This document shows positions 22,610 through 28,824 of a stretch of DNA of 28,824 nucleotides, piece by piece. The position numbers and the translations under genes were made by a program. Each line of letters starts with the position of its first letter. Positions within the stretch are counted from its first letter, which is position 1. The stretch spans positions 1 to 28,824 of IMG/VR virus record IMGVR_UViG_3300020203_000072; one strand, 5' to 3'. Origin of the DNA: a virus. The notes under the pieces are model-generated. The model did no database searches. It was given only the letters and a program-made list of their open reading frames with translations, and was not told the DNA's origin.

Positions 22610-23233
22610 TTATTTTGGTTCTAGGTTAATAAGTTCTCTGATTCGTGCCATTCCTCTAAGGAATGATGATTTTGGCATTTCGCTTAAATTGTCTATGTTA
22701 ACGCTTGTTAGGATACGTTGTTTGATGCTTGGGTGTTTTTCTAGTTCGTATTCTAGTTGTTCAAGTTGTTCTTTGGATATTTTTTCTGCAATAACATTTT
22801 GAGTGTATGGTTGTTGTGCGATATGTCGTGCTGGTTCGCTAGCGGCATTACCATCATCATCTTCGCCAACTACAACACCAATAAGGGATGTGTAGCACAT
22901 ACGTTTTAGGTAAGTGTTATAGCTGCTTAATGATTGTACGTCTTGCTTTTGTGGGTTGTGCATTGCTTTTGATTTGATCCATTGGCCACTGGAATGGAGC
23001 AGCATGGTAATTAAGAATGAGACATTGTGTTCATCGACTACTGGTGATTGAATCACGCTGAGTCCGTACTTACTAAGTGCTGGTCTTGATGCGGCTATGA
23101 TTGCTTCAAGGTCTGCATAAGAGCTTTTGAAGAATGGATTCTTTTGGTTTTTCCCTGCTACTGTCATTTCGCCTTGGGCTTTAGATAATGCTGTAGCTAA
23201 TTCGTTTATGTTTTCTGACATTAATTGTGACAT
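22610..23233 (-). CDS. erf: ERF-family single-strand annealing protein
   Basis: A 207-residue protein. The ERF core runs from ~8 to ~130: ELATALSKAQGEMTVAGKNQ, KNPFFKSSYADLEAIIAASR, ALSKYGLSVIQSP, then ITMLLHSSGQWIKSKAM, QSLSSYNTYLKRMCYTSLIG and VVVGEDDDGNAA. This follows the family order (KAQ, NPFFKS-YADL, GL-V-Q, L-H-SG-W, DDDGN). ERF proteins form rings that anneal complementary single strands in phage recombination and genome circularisation (established knowledge). The YNTYLKRM segment replaces the more usual TYARRY, a mild divergence. The C-terminal ~70 residues are a helical tail (EQLEQLEYELEKHPSIKQR). AGGAAC precedes the ATG. It is encoded with a ComM-type helicase two genes upstream. 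Confidence 0.9.
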   Translation of the reverse strand: MSQLMSENINELATALSKAQGEMTVAGKNQKNPFFKSSYADLEAIIAASRPALSKYGLSVIQSPVVDEHNVSFLITMLLHSSGQWIKSKAMHNPQKQDVQSLSSYNTYLKRMCYTSLIGVVVGEDDDGNAASEPARHIAQQPYTQNVIAEKISKEQLEQLEYELEKHPSIKQRILTSVNIDNLSEMPKSSFLRGMARIRELINLEPK

Positions 23234-23240
23234 ATTGTTC

Positions 23241-24311
23241 CTATAGTCCTAGAGACTTGTTAATTTCATCTAACATCTTAAGCATTGCTTCATCGCTGTC
23301 TAAGTTTTCTGATGATTCTTCGATATATTCTTTTTGTTTCATTTTTTTGTTTACATACAGTGCAACTGAGGATGCTGACATCCCAAGTTTTTTTGCGATA
23401 TCAACATATGACCAATGTAATTTAAATAGTTTTATTGCTTCATCAACTTTGCTTTGATCAAAACGAGGCATGGAAACTCTATCAATTCCTAATTTTTTTA
23501 TCCCAGCTGCTATAAAACTTATTACATTAGTAGAGGTTTTAAATTTTTCTGCTATTTCTCGTCTTGATAGTTTTGAGTTTTTTATAAGGTGACTAATCTC
23601 CATCATTTCTTCTTTTGTTAAAGAAAAGTCTTTTATTTTTCTGACTACTAATTCATTGTGATCGCTGTCTATGCTAATGCATTTAGGATTACATTTATTG
23701 ATGTAGGTATACTTGTTTTGATACATATTATCTTCAAATTTTTTATGCAGTTCGTAATTAAACTTAAATGCTAATACTGTTTTTAATCTTTTTTCATGAA
23801 AAACTGGGCGTTTGTATTTTTTGTCAAATGTACCATTCCATATAAGGCAGTTGCTTTCTGTATCATTTGCGCAATATTTTTTAAATCTACACACAGTGGA
23901 ACAAGCTTTTAAAACTCTCCTTGATGAACCTTCGCAAATTTTGTTACAAATGTCGCAGTTAACAATTGTTGTTGCATCTTGGTACGACTTTTTTCTGCAT
24001 GATCTTGAGCAATATTTTTTATCTGCTCTTCCATTGGTCATGGCATTGCCACACATTAAGCATAATAATACTGGAGCTCTACACTTCTTTCTGCGTTCCG
24101 ACTTTTTTCTGCATGATATTGAGCAATATTTTTTATTTGAACTTCCACTGGTTATGACATTGCCACACATTAAGCATGGTAATAATACTGGAGCTCTACA
24201 CTTCTTTCTGTATGTCGACTTTCTTCTGCATGATATTGAGCAATATTTTTTATTTGAACTTCCACTGGTTATGGCATTGCCACACATTAAGCATTTGGTT
24301 TCACTTTCCAT
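23241..24311 (-). CDS. Tandem zinc-finger protein with degenerate HNH-like and HTH domains
   Basis: A 356-residue protein. Four C-x2-C-x13/14-C-x3-C fingers: C7/10/24/28, C46/49/63/67, C84/87/101/105 and C119/122/137/141. The first three are near copies (CLMCGN...KKYCS-SCRKKS). Residues ~154-222 resemble the CW-W-G...HR-AYEL...C-NP-C-NP-HL core of phage HNH endonucleases (NCLIWNGTFDKKYKRPVF, FKFNYELHKKF, NKCNPKCISIDSDHNELVV), but the usual first catalytic His is not evident. Two HTH-like segments follow: LSRREIAEKFKTSTNVISFI and SYVDIAKKLGMSASSVALYV. A DNA-binding homing-endonuclease derivative, possibly nuclease-dead and repurposed, fits best. Its ATG abuts the ComM stop, so the two are coupled. 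Confidence 0.65.
   Translation of the reverse strand: MESETKCLMCGNAITSGSSNKKYCSISCRRKSTYRKKCRAPVLLPCLMCGNVITSGSSNKKYCSISCRKKSERRKKCRAPVLLCLMCGNAMTNGRADKKYCSRSCRKKSYQDATTIVNCDICNKICEGSSRRVLKACSTVCRFKKYCANDTESNCLIWNGTFDKKYKRPVFHEKRLKTVLAFKFNYELHKKFEDNMYQNKYTYINKCNPKCISIDSDHNELVVRKIKDFSLTKEEMMEISHLIKNSKLSRREIAEKFKTSTNVISFIAAGIKKLGIDRVSMPRFDQSKVDEAIKLFKLHWSYVDIAKKLGMSASSVALYVNKKMKQKEYIEESSENLDSDEAMLKMLDEINKSLGL
24071..24304 (-). repeat. 117-bp tandem duplication encoding zinc fingers 1 and 2
   Basis: The stretch beginning CTGGAGCTCTACACTTCTTT at 24071 recurs at 24188, a 117-bp period (39 codons), with few differences. The third and fourth fingers are older, diverged copies. Recent finger gain at the DNA level is the simplest reading. 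Confidence 0.85.
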
Positions 24312-25838
24312 TTATTTCTCATACTTATACATAATGGCTTCGGTGATATGTTTTACTTCTATTTTATCTGATCCATCTATATCAGCTATGGTGCGTGATA
24401 GCTTTAACACTTTATGGTAAGCACGCATTGATAAGTTTAGTCGAGTAAATGCTTTCTGAATGATTATTTCTGCTTCTGGTGTTAGTGTGCAGAACTGTTC
24501 TATGTCGTTGATATTCATGTTGCTATTGCTCTTGGCGTAACCAAATCTCTTGTTCTGGGTCAAGATTGCTTTGTCGACGCCAGCTTTTAGTTCTGTAGCG
24601 CTAATGGATGATGAGATTACTTTGTTGGTTGCTTCTGTATAGTCCAGGGTTTTAACGCCAATACGCATATCAATACGATCAAGCAATGGTCCTGATAATT
24701 TACTTTGATATAAGTTGACCTTGGATGGTGAGCACTTGCACTGTTTAAGTTTTTCTCCATAAAAACCGCATGGGCATGGATTGTATGCAGCCACAAGTAA
24801 GATGTCTGTTGGGAATTGAATTGATTCTTTGGCTCGTGCGATATTGATGTGTTTATTTTCGATAGGTTCTCTTAAGGATTCTAGTGACTCTTTTGAGAAC
24901 TCAGTAATTTCATCAAGGAACAATATACCGTTGTGAGCGAGGCTTATTTCCCCGGGAACTATGTATGCTCCGCCCCCGATAAGAGCTGTTCGTGTAGTGG
25001 AGTGATGAGGGCTTCTAAAAGGTCTATCTGCTATGATGTCTTTACCATCTAGTTTTCCGCCAACGGAATATATTTTTGTAGTCTGTATAATTTCATCAAA
25101 TCTCATATCTGGCATGATAGTTATTATGCATTTAGCCAGCATAGTTTTACCTGATCCTGGAGATCCACTAAATATAATATTATGTTTACCGGCTGCTGCT
25201 ATTTGAGCTGCTCTTTTGGCATAGTTTTGGCCTTTGATGCTATCAAATGAAAGGGAGTTGTCTTTTTGTTTTTTGATGAATGCGTTTAGATCAACTTTAG
25301 TTGGCTTTGTAGTAAGTTTTCCAGTGACCGTTTCAAATATTTCTTTTAAGTGAGATAAGCCGATAACTTCAACATCTTTAATGAGTGCTGCTTCTTGGCT
25401 GTTTCCGACTGGTAGAATGATTCGTTGTTTACCAAGTTTTAATGCGTCACTAGAAATAGCTAGTACTCCTTTGATGGGGTTAATGGATCCATCAAGGGAT
25501 AGTTCTCCAATAATAATAGAGCTATTGAGGTAAGAGTCAGATAGTCCTAGTGCGCCAATAGATTTGAGTATTCCAAGAGCAATTGGTAGGTCGAAAAGAG
25601 TACCTTCTTTTCGCAGTGATGCTGGGCTAAGATTAACTGTTATTTTATGGTTGGGTAATATGAAGCCATTATTCTTAAGTGCTGTTGTGATTCGTTTGCG
25701 ACTCTCTCTTATAGCAGTATCTGGTAGTCCAACGATAGTGAACTCACTTCTTGAGCTACTTTCATCAAAATCTACTTCTACAGTTACAAGGTGCGCGTTC
25801 ATTCCGGATATGGTAGCTGAGTATATTTTTGTATGCAT
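24312..25838 (-). CDS. comM: ComM/YifB-family AAA+ branch-migration helicase
   Basis: 508 residues, full length for the family. The N-terminal Lon-protease-like domain (~1-170) has FTIVGLPDTAIRESRKRI and KITVNLSPASLRKEGTLFDL. The Mg-chelatase-type AAA+ core has Walker A GSPGSGKT (225-232), RPFRSPHHSTTRTALIGGG (272-290), Walker B ILFLDE (305-310), the zinc-type cluster CPCGFYGEKLKQCKC (355-369) and LLDRIDM with R388. The C-terminal helical lid ends AYHKVLKLSRTIADIDG. ComM is a hexameric branch-migration helicase acting in natural transformation of bacteria (established knowledge). Finding it between phage genes, upstream of ERF in one operon, suggests a phage strand-exchange module. All key residues are intact. 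GAAGG lies eight bases before the ATG. Confidence 0.93.
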   Translation of the reverse strand: MHTKIYSATISGMNAHLVTVEVDFDESSSRSEFTIVGLPDTAIRESRKRITTALKNNGFILPNHKITVNLSPASLRKEGTLFDLPIALGILKSIGALGLSDSYLNSSIIIGELSLDGSINPIKGVLAISSDALKLGKQRIILPVGNSQEAALIKDVEVIGLSHLKEIFETVTGKLTTKPTKVDLNAFIKKQKDNSLSFDSIKGQNYAKRAAQIAAAGKHNIIFSGSPGSGKTMLAKCIITIMPDMRFDEIIQTTKIYSVGGKLDGKDIIADRPFRSPHHSTTRTALIGGGAYIVPGEISLAHNGILFLDEITEFSKESLESLREPIENKHINIARAKESIQFPTDILLVAAYNPCPCGFYGEKLKQCKCSPSKVNLYQSKLSGPLLDRIDMRIGVKTLDYTEATNKVISSSISATELKAGVDKAILTQNKRFGYAKSNSNMNINDIEQFCTLTPEAEIIIQKAFTRLNLSMRAYHKVLKLSRTIADIDGSDKIEVKHITEAIMYKYEK

Positions 25839-25840
25839 TA

Positions 25841-25896
25841 TTTACGCCTTCTTTTTAGTAGGTCTAAATTTACGCCTTCTTTTTAGTAGGTCTAGT
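25841..25896. repeat. 28-bp tandem direct repeat at the ComM start
   Basis: TTTACGCCTTCTTTTTAGTA with a following GGTCTA occurs at 25841-25868 and 25869-25896; 26 of 28 bases agree. A 28-bp period shifts the frame, so the upstream small gene reads the two copies as different residues (LLKRRRK and RPTKKKA). The copy nearest ComM supplies its ribosome site. Confidence 0.85.
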
Positions 25897-25985
25897 TCTA
25901 GACAAACAGCTGAGCAAAATAGACGTTGTTCATCTATTGGTGATGAACATGTTAGACAATGAGATGTTATTGTTGATGGTTGCAT
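25842..25985 (-). CDS. Stand-alone small zinc-finger protein
   Basis: 47 residues from ATG 25985 (AAGAGAA upstream); an earlier in-frame ATG at 26027 overlaps the promoter. It contains HCLTC-x10-CSAVC, the same C-x2-C...C-x3-C treble-clef pattern as the four fingers of the protein two genes downstream, then a strongly basic tail (LLKRRRKFRPTKKK). It is first in the operon and stops three bases before the ComM start. It may bind DNA or a partner. The basic tail was lengthened by the 28-bp repeat. Confidence 0.55.
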   Translation of the reverse strand: MQPSTITSHCLTCSSPIDEQRLFCSAVCLELDLLKRRRKFRPTKKKA

Positions 25986-26022
25986 AGTCGTTCTCTTTTT
26001 ATTGGGTTTACTTACTAATATA

Positions 26023-26051
26023 ATCATAACATGTATTGATGTGATTGTAAA
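26023..26051 (-). promoter_or_regulatory. Leftward promoter of the recombination operon
   Basis: On the minus strand TTTACA (26051-26046), a 17-base spacer and TATGAT (26028-26023) match the sigma70 boxes in five of six positions each. It lies 38 bases upstream of the small zinc-finger gene start. Confidence 0.65.
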
Positions 26052-26072
26052 CTATTTAAAACAGTGTATGAT
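26045..26072 (+). promoter_or_regulatory. Rightward promoter of the early operon, overlapping the leftward -35
   Basis: TTGTAA (26045-26050), a 16-base spacer and TATGAT (26067-26072) precede the Cro-like gene. Its -35 shares 26046-26050 with the leftward -35, so the two promoters compete. The similar stretches TGTATTGATGTGATTGTA (about 26032-26049) and TGTATGATGTTTGTA (26065-26079) are candidate operators for the regulator encoded at 26105. Confidence 0.6.
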
Positions 26073-26104
26073 GTTTGTAGTGAATTAACTTAAGCGAGGA
26101 AAAT

Positions 26105-26305
26105 ATGTTGAATTTTAGAGATGTGAGCGATTCATTGTGGGATCGATTAAAAGCTGTGATCAAGAGAGACAAGGGTAGTTTAGAGTCGGTAGCAAAGGGT
26201 ATTGGTATATCCATTACGGCGTTACGAACGTTTATGACTGGTGCTAGATTGCCTCAAACAAAAACGATTGCAAGAATAGAAGAATATTTACAGTTAAAGG
26301 AGTAG
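26105..26305 (+). CDS. Cro/C1-type helix-turn-helix regulator
   Basis: 66 residues. The HTH runs from ~20 to ~62: GSLESVAKGIGISITALRTF gives helices 2 and 3, then MTGARLPQTKTIARIEEYLQ. This is the compact single-domain Cro-type fold with no dimerisation or cleavage domain. The ribosome site GAGGA is five bases from the ATG. It is first in the rightward operon and next to two back-to-back promoters, so it likely represses one or both. No integrase or cleavable CI-type repressor is visible, so lysogeny is not supported by the window. The 183 bases that follow (26306-26488) hold no recognisable gene, only the hairpin at 26436. Confidence 0.8.
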   Translation: MLNFRDVSDSLWDRLKAVIKRDKGSLESVAKGIGISITALRTFMTGARLPQTKTIARIEEYLQLKE

Positions 26306-26435
26306 CGAGGATATTCGATAGTTCTTGCTAAGAACCCATTGGAAGCGTAACCTTACGGTTGTATAAAGAAAAAGCCCCAGCGTTAGCTAGAGCTATTCTT
26401 TGATTGAAAGTTTTAACTAATCAACCCCTTTGATC

Positions 26436-26459
26436 ATCTAAGAGCAACAATTCTTAGAT
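26436..26459 (+). terminator. Hairpin between the regulator and the repeat-rich gene
   Basis: ATCTAAGA (26436-26443) pairs with TCTTAGAT (26452-26459) around an 8-nt loop. No T-run follows, so it may be an attenuator, a protein-binding site or an mRNA stem. Confidence 0.35.
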
Positions 26460-26488
26460 AATCGATTGTAAATCCCCACAAGGAATTA

Positions 26489-26710
26489 ATGAGCAGCCCT
26501 AAAAAAAATCAGTCATGGAAGTCAATAAAAAACTCCAAAAGAGTTAGTCATGAAAAACTAGTAATATCAATGAAATCAATGAAATCAATGAAATCAATGA
26601 AATCAATGAAAATCAGTGATAACAATGAAAAACTAGTGATGTCAATGAGTAAACCAAAAGAGTTGGTAGTGAAGTCAATGAGCAACCCAAAAGGAGCCAT
26701 TCATGAATAA
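26489..26710 (+). CDS. Low-complexity basic protein or iteron region
   Basis: 73 residues, extremely rich in Lys, Ser and Met, with SMKSMKSMKSMKSM in the centre and the duplicated phrases EKLV.SM and KRV/KELV. AAGGA precedes the ATG by five bases and the stop overlaps the next gene start by eight bases, both suggesting real translation. On the other hand the protein repeat simply reflects a 9-bp DNA iteron, so the selected feature could be the DNA, for example an origin. No fold or homologue recognised. Confidence 0.4.
   Translation: MSSPKKNQSWKSIKNSKRVSHEKLVISMKSMKSMKSMKSMKISDNNEKLVMSMSKPKELVVKSMSNPKGAIHE
26566..26610. repeat. Five exact 9-bp iterons (ATCAATGAA)
   Basis: ATCAATGAA is repeated five times without error at 26566-26610. 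Degenerate copies continue downstream (AATCAGTGA, GTCAATGAG twice). A longer repeat, ATGAAAAACTAGT plus RATRTCAATGA, occurs at about 26550 and 26626. The cluster lies directly upstream of an HTH initiator-like gene, the usual place for a replication origin. Confidence 0.7.
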
Positions 26711-27473
26711 CTATAAGCTCAAAAAAGCCTTTTGGCAAGGTATAATTTCAAAGCTCACTGAGAAGCAGCGTCTTTGTTTAGATTACATGGTGAAATTGTT
26801 TACCTTTTTTAATTGTATTTTTGTTTCACAACAAGCAATAGCAGATTGTATTGGCTTATCTCGTAAAACGATTAATGAATATATTAAGTTATTTTGTGAG
26901 ATGGGATTGATTCAGAAGTTTCGTCGTTTTTGCAAGAGCTTTAAAAAATCTAACGTGTATAAATTCTCAAGTATCTTTACTCGGTTTAAGGATGCTCTTT
27001 CTTTTTATCTTCCATCGTTGAAGGGACTTAAAAAAACTCCTTTGTACGCTGATCAAACTCAAAAGGTTACACTAAGTATTAAAGGAAGTAATAACACTAT
27101 CCAAACAGAACAGAATATTAACAAAAACTCTTCAATTCTTCCCTCTTCCCCCGGTTTTTTAAACCAAGGTGTGCTTTATGTATTACCTGCAGTCGATATT
27201 GCGTCATCTTATTGTGAAAAGTATTACTTTCAGCAGCAGGTTGGTTGTGATTTGACGTCTTCTCATGCAAAATTAACCGAAGATCAGTGGGATGAGATTT
27301 TTGATCCAGCTCCCAAGTTTACTGTTATGGAGCTATCAGATTGGTATAAAGAAGAAATGAAAACGCTAAAAAGGTTGAAAGAGGAGTTGTATGAATCAGA
27401 CATTATCGCAGCAGCATGCAGCGAAGTTTCTACGGTTGAACTTATGGGGCCAGATTGCTATTACAGTTTTTAG
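26703..27473 (+). CDS. HTH replication-initiator-like protein
   Basis: A 256-residue protein. The N-terminal ~100 residues form a winged HTH: ISKLTEKQRLCLDYMVKL, then FVSQQAIADCIGLSRKTINE and YIKLFCEMGLIQKFRRFCKS, followed by basic KSFKKSNVYKFSS. This is the HTH_36/Rep-type arrangement common in phage and plasmid initiators and in replication O-like proteins. A polar linker (~120-150, NNTIQTEQNINKNSSILPSS) leads to a C-terminal acidic helical region (TEDQWDEIFDPAP, WYKEEMKTLKRLKEELYESD) that may recruit a helicase. AAAGGAG precedes the ATG. It lies just after the iteron cluster. Its last 83 bases overlap the next gene. Confidence 0.65.
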   Translation: MNNYKLKKAFWQGIISKLTEKQRLCLDYMVKLFTFFNCIFVSQQAIADCIGLSRKTINEYIKLFCEMGLIQKFRRFCKSFKKSNVYKFSSIFTRFKDALSFYLPSLKGLKKTPLYADQTQKVTLSIKGSNNTIQTEQNINKNSSILPSSPGFLNQGVLYVLPAVDIASSYCEKYYFQQQVGCDLTSSHAKLTEDQWDEIFDPAPKFTVMELSDWYKEEMKTLKRLKEELYESDIIAAACSEVSTVELMGPDCYYSF

Positions 27474-27978
27474 TAATGAAGCAATAGAATATGGCATTAG
27501 CCAATGTAAATTATTTAAGGATGCTAAGAACCAGTTTGCCTATTTTCATTCGCAGGCGCGTCAGCATTGTATTAAAAATGGTGTATCTCTTAACTACACC
27601 CGATGCTATGACCTACAACAACAGCATAATATGCCAGCTAGTATAGATATAAGTTCGTCTAAAGATCTTATTGATGAAACGATGCCTAAAGTGGTGCAGG
27701 AATTACAACAAACTAAGTTCTATTCGCATAAGGAAATAGTTCTTGACCATAATGAGCAGTGTCGACAGTGGCATGACATGGTAGTTAATTGGAATGCTGT
27801 TGTTGATGTGAAAAAGAAGTGTGCTAAAGGATATGAGTTAACGTATCCAGGTTATTTGAGTTGGATGAGCAAGATTCCATTATCTACCTTGTTGGATCAA
27901 GACCTTCCAGATACACTGCTATATATAGATGAATCAAAGACTACGTTACTTGATGCAATTAATAGCTTAAGGAAGTAA
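27391..27978 (+). CDS. Unknown replication-region protein
   Basis: This 195-residue, mostly helical soluble protein starts at ATG 27391 behind AGAGGAG, inside the previous gene (83-base overlap in another frame). Stretches include HAAKFLRLNLWGQIAITVFS, NQFAYFHSQARQHCIKNG, MPKVVQELQQTKFYSHKEIV and YPGYLSWMSKIPLSTLLDQD. No Walker, nuclease or zinc motif is present. Between an initiator-like protein and RusA, a helicase loader or replication accessory is the first guess, but this is context only. The stop overlaps the RusA start by one base. Confidence 0.6.
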   Translation: MNQTLSQQHAAKFLRLNLWGQIAITVFSNEAIEYGISQCKLFKDAKNQFAYFHSQARQHCIKNGVSLNYTRCYDLQQQHNMPASIDISSSKDLIDETMPKVVQELQQTKFYSHKEIVLDHNEQCRQWHDMVVNWNAVVDVKKKCAKGYELTYPGYLSWMSKIPLSTLLDQDLPDTLLYIDESKTTLLDAINSLRK

Positions 27979-28367
27979 TGAAGATATTTATTATACCTGG
28001 GGACCCCACACCACTTGCTCGGCCACGATTCTCTCATAAAAAGATATATGACTCGCAAAAGAATCTAAAACTCATTGCATCTCTGAATGTTCAACAGCAA
28101 CAAAGCAATGATCCGCTTCTTCAAGGAGCTCTTCAACTAGATGTAACATTCTATATGAAGGCGCCAGCATCAATATCAATCAAACGAAGACAACTACTCT
28201 ATGGAACTAATCACATATTTAAACCAGACCTAGATAACTTAATAAAATTCATATGCGATATATGTAACAACGTGACATATGAAGATGATTGTATTATATC
28301 CGTTATAAACGCTAAGAAAACATACGATGAAAATCCAAGGACCGAATTTACATTGAGAAATATATGA
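27978..28367 (+). CDS. rusA: RusA-type Holliday junction resolvase
   Basis: A 129-residue protein. IPGDPTPLARPRFSHKKIYD (6-25) matches the family N-terminal P-P-x-x-RPR pattern. HIFKPDLDNLIKFICDICN (79-97) gives D84, D86 and K90, and YEDDCII gives D103/D104, together the acidic metal site and lysine of RusA nucleases. RusA cuts four-way junctions as a dimer (established knowledge). In phages it removes branches before packaging, which agrees with the next gene being a likely terminase subunit. The start overlaps the previous stop by one base (TAATG) and the stop overlaps the next start (ATGA). Confidence 0.88.
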   Translation: MKIFIIPGDPTPLARPRFSHKKIYDSQKNLKLIASLNVQQQQSNDPLLQGALQLDVTFYMKAPASISIKRRQLLYGTNHIFKPDLDNLIKFICDICNNVTYEDDCIISVINAKKTYDENPRTEFTLRNI

Positions 28368-28824
28368 AAAAGGACAGTAAAGACATTAAACATACAATTA
28401 AAGCAACTAAGCAGTCAAAGAACTATCGAAAACCTATGGATTCAAACACTGCAGTATGGGTTGAAGAGTATTTAAACTTCTTTACAGGTAAGATGCAACC
28501 AGTTCCTGAAGCCTTCTTAGATAAGCTAGCAGAAGAGCTTATAAACTATGCGGAGACAACAGAAGTGCTTCGTATTGAATGGTTCTTCACTAAGAAAAGA
28601 ATGCTTCCGCTGAGTGGACGTAATTGGGCTAAGCGTTATGAAAGGTTTGGAGAAGCATATAAATCAGCTCAGTTTATAATAGGGATGAGAAGAGAACAGA
28701 TGGCACTCACAAGAGACATATCAGATTCCCTTGTTTTAAAGTCTCTTTATAAGTTTGACCCAATGTATGCAGAGATCAGACAAGATGATATTGACGTGAG
28801 AAAAGAAATTGCAAGTATAGCTGA
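28364..28824 (+). CDS. Probable terminase small subunit (cut by window end)
   Basis: The frame is open for 153 codons to the window edge. It begins MKKDSKDIKHTIKATKQSKN, basic and probably disordered, then a helical region: VWVEEYLNFFTGKMQPVPEA, FLDKLAEELINYAETTEVLR, FFTKKRMLPLSGRNWAKRYE and MRREQMALTRDISDSLVLKS. The short HTH-like segment followed by DSLVLKSLYKFDPMYAEIRQ fits small terminases, which bind DNA and start packaging, but no signature motif is conclusive. It follows RusA with a 4-base overlap and would precede the large terminase on the missing segment. Confidence 0.5.
   Translation, partial: MKKDSKDIKHTIKATKQSKNYRKPMDSNTAVWVEEYLNFFTGKMQPVPEAFLDKLAEELINYAETTEVLRIEWFFTKKRMLPLSGRNWAKRYERFGEAYKSAQFIIGMRREQMALTRDISDSLVLKSLYKFDPMYAEIRQDDIDVRKEIASIA

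Noticed and set aside
23812-24420. Long rightward ORF opposite the zinc-finger gene
   Set aside because: It is the antisense of the duplicated finger region; the leftward frame has regular Cys spacing and a coupled start.
26105-26305. Lysogeny master repressor
   Set aside because: Single-domain Cro-like size, and no integrase, excisionase or att-like repeats in the window.
26566-26610. CRISPR array
   Set aside because: The repeats are contiguous 9-mers with no spacers and no cas genes.

Overview
The window is almost entirely bacteriophage DNA (or prophage or virus contig), AT-rich, with the standard genetic code and strong Shine-Dalgarno sites. It starts inside one gene and ends inside another. 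The capsid protein is of the N4-gp56 type. No tape-measure, sheath or tail-tube gene is visible, and three Gln/Gly-rich internal-virion-like genes are present. I infer a short-tailed (podovirus-like) phage of an unidentified bacterium. Nothing in the sequence fixes the host.

Layout. 1-3509 (+): head module: tail end of a gene probably just downstream of the portal, a small membrane protein, scaffold, an M15 endolysin, and a major capsid gene cut by two small group I introns. 3526-14181 (+): virion, connector and tail genes, a secreted Cys-rich protein, one structural-looking gene on the minus strand (10327-10887), then three probable ejection/internal proteins. 14255-15182 (-): a small leftward block with a membrane protein, a 31-residue peptide and a ribbon-helix-helix (RHH) repressor behind a near-consensus promoter with direct-repeat operators. 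15259-22011 (+): tail-fibre module with several related, repeat-rich fibres, one ending in an S74 intramolecular chaperone. 22032-22153: convergent terminator region. 22181-26051 (-): leftward recombination operon: small zinc finger, ComM/YifB helicase, multi-zinc-finger/HNH-like protein, ERF annealase and two small proteins. 26045-28824 (+): rightward early/replication operon starting with a Cro-like regulator and running through an iteron-like repeat, an HTH initiator-like protein, an unknown gene, a RusA resolvase and a probable small terminase that runs off the end.

The strongest unusual feature is the capsid gene. Its apparent open reading frame begins only at 2652, but the missing N-terminus can be rebuilt from two upstream exons (2134-2159 and 2380-2446) once two introns of about 220 and 208 nt are removed. 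Both introns show P1 with a U.G pair at the 5' splice site, P3, P7 and P8. P7, P8 and a 3' hairpin carry compensatory base changes between the two copies. They flank a 67-nt exon and encode no homing endonuclease.

The second is a phage operon that joins a full-length ComM-type branch-migration ATPase to an ERF annealase, with a RusA resolvase encoded nearby. Together these could form a home-made annealing, branch-migration and resolution pathway. The many internal duplications in the fibres, membrane protein and zinc fingers fit a recombination-active genome.

Because the right end enters what looks like the small terminase gene and the left end begins just upstream of the scaffold, the absent piece of a circular map would be roughly the large terminase and portal genes.
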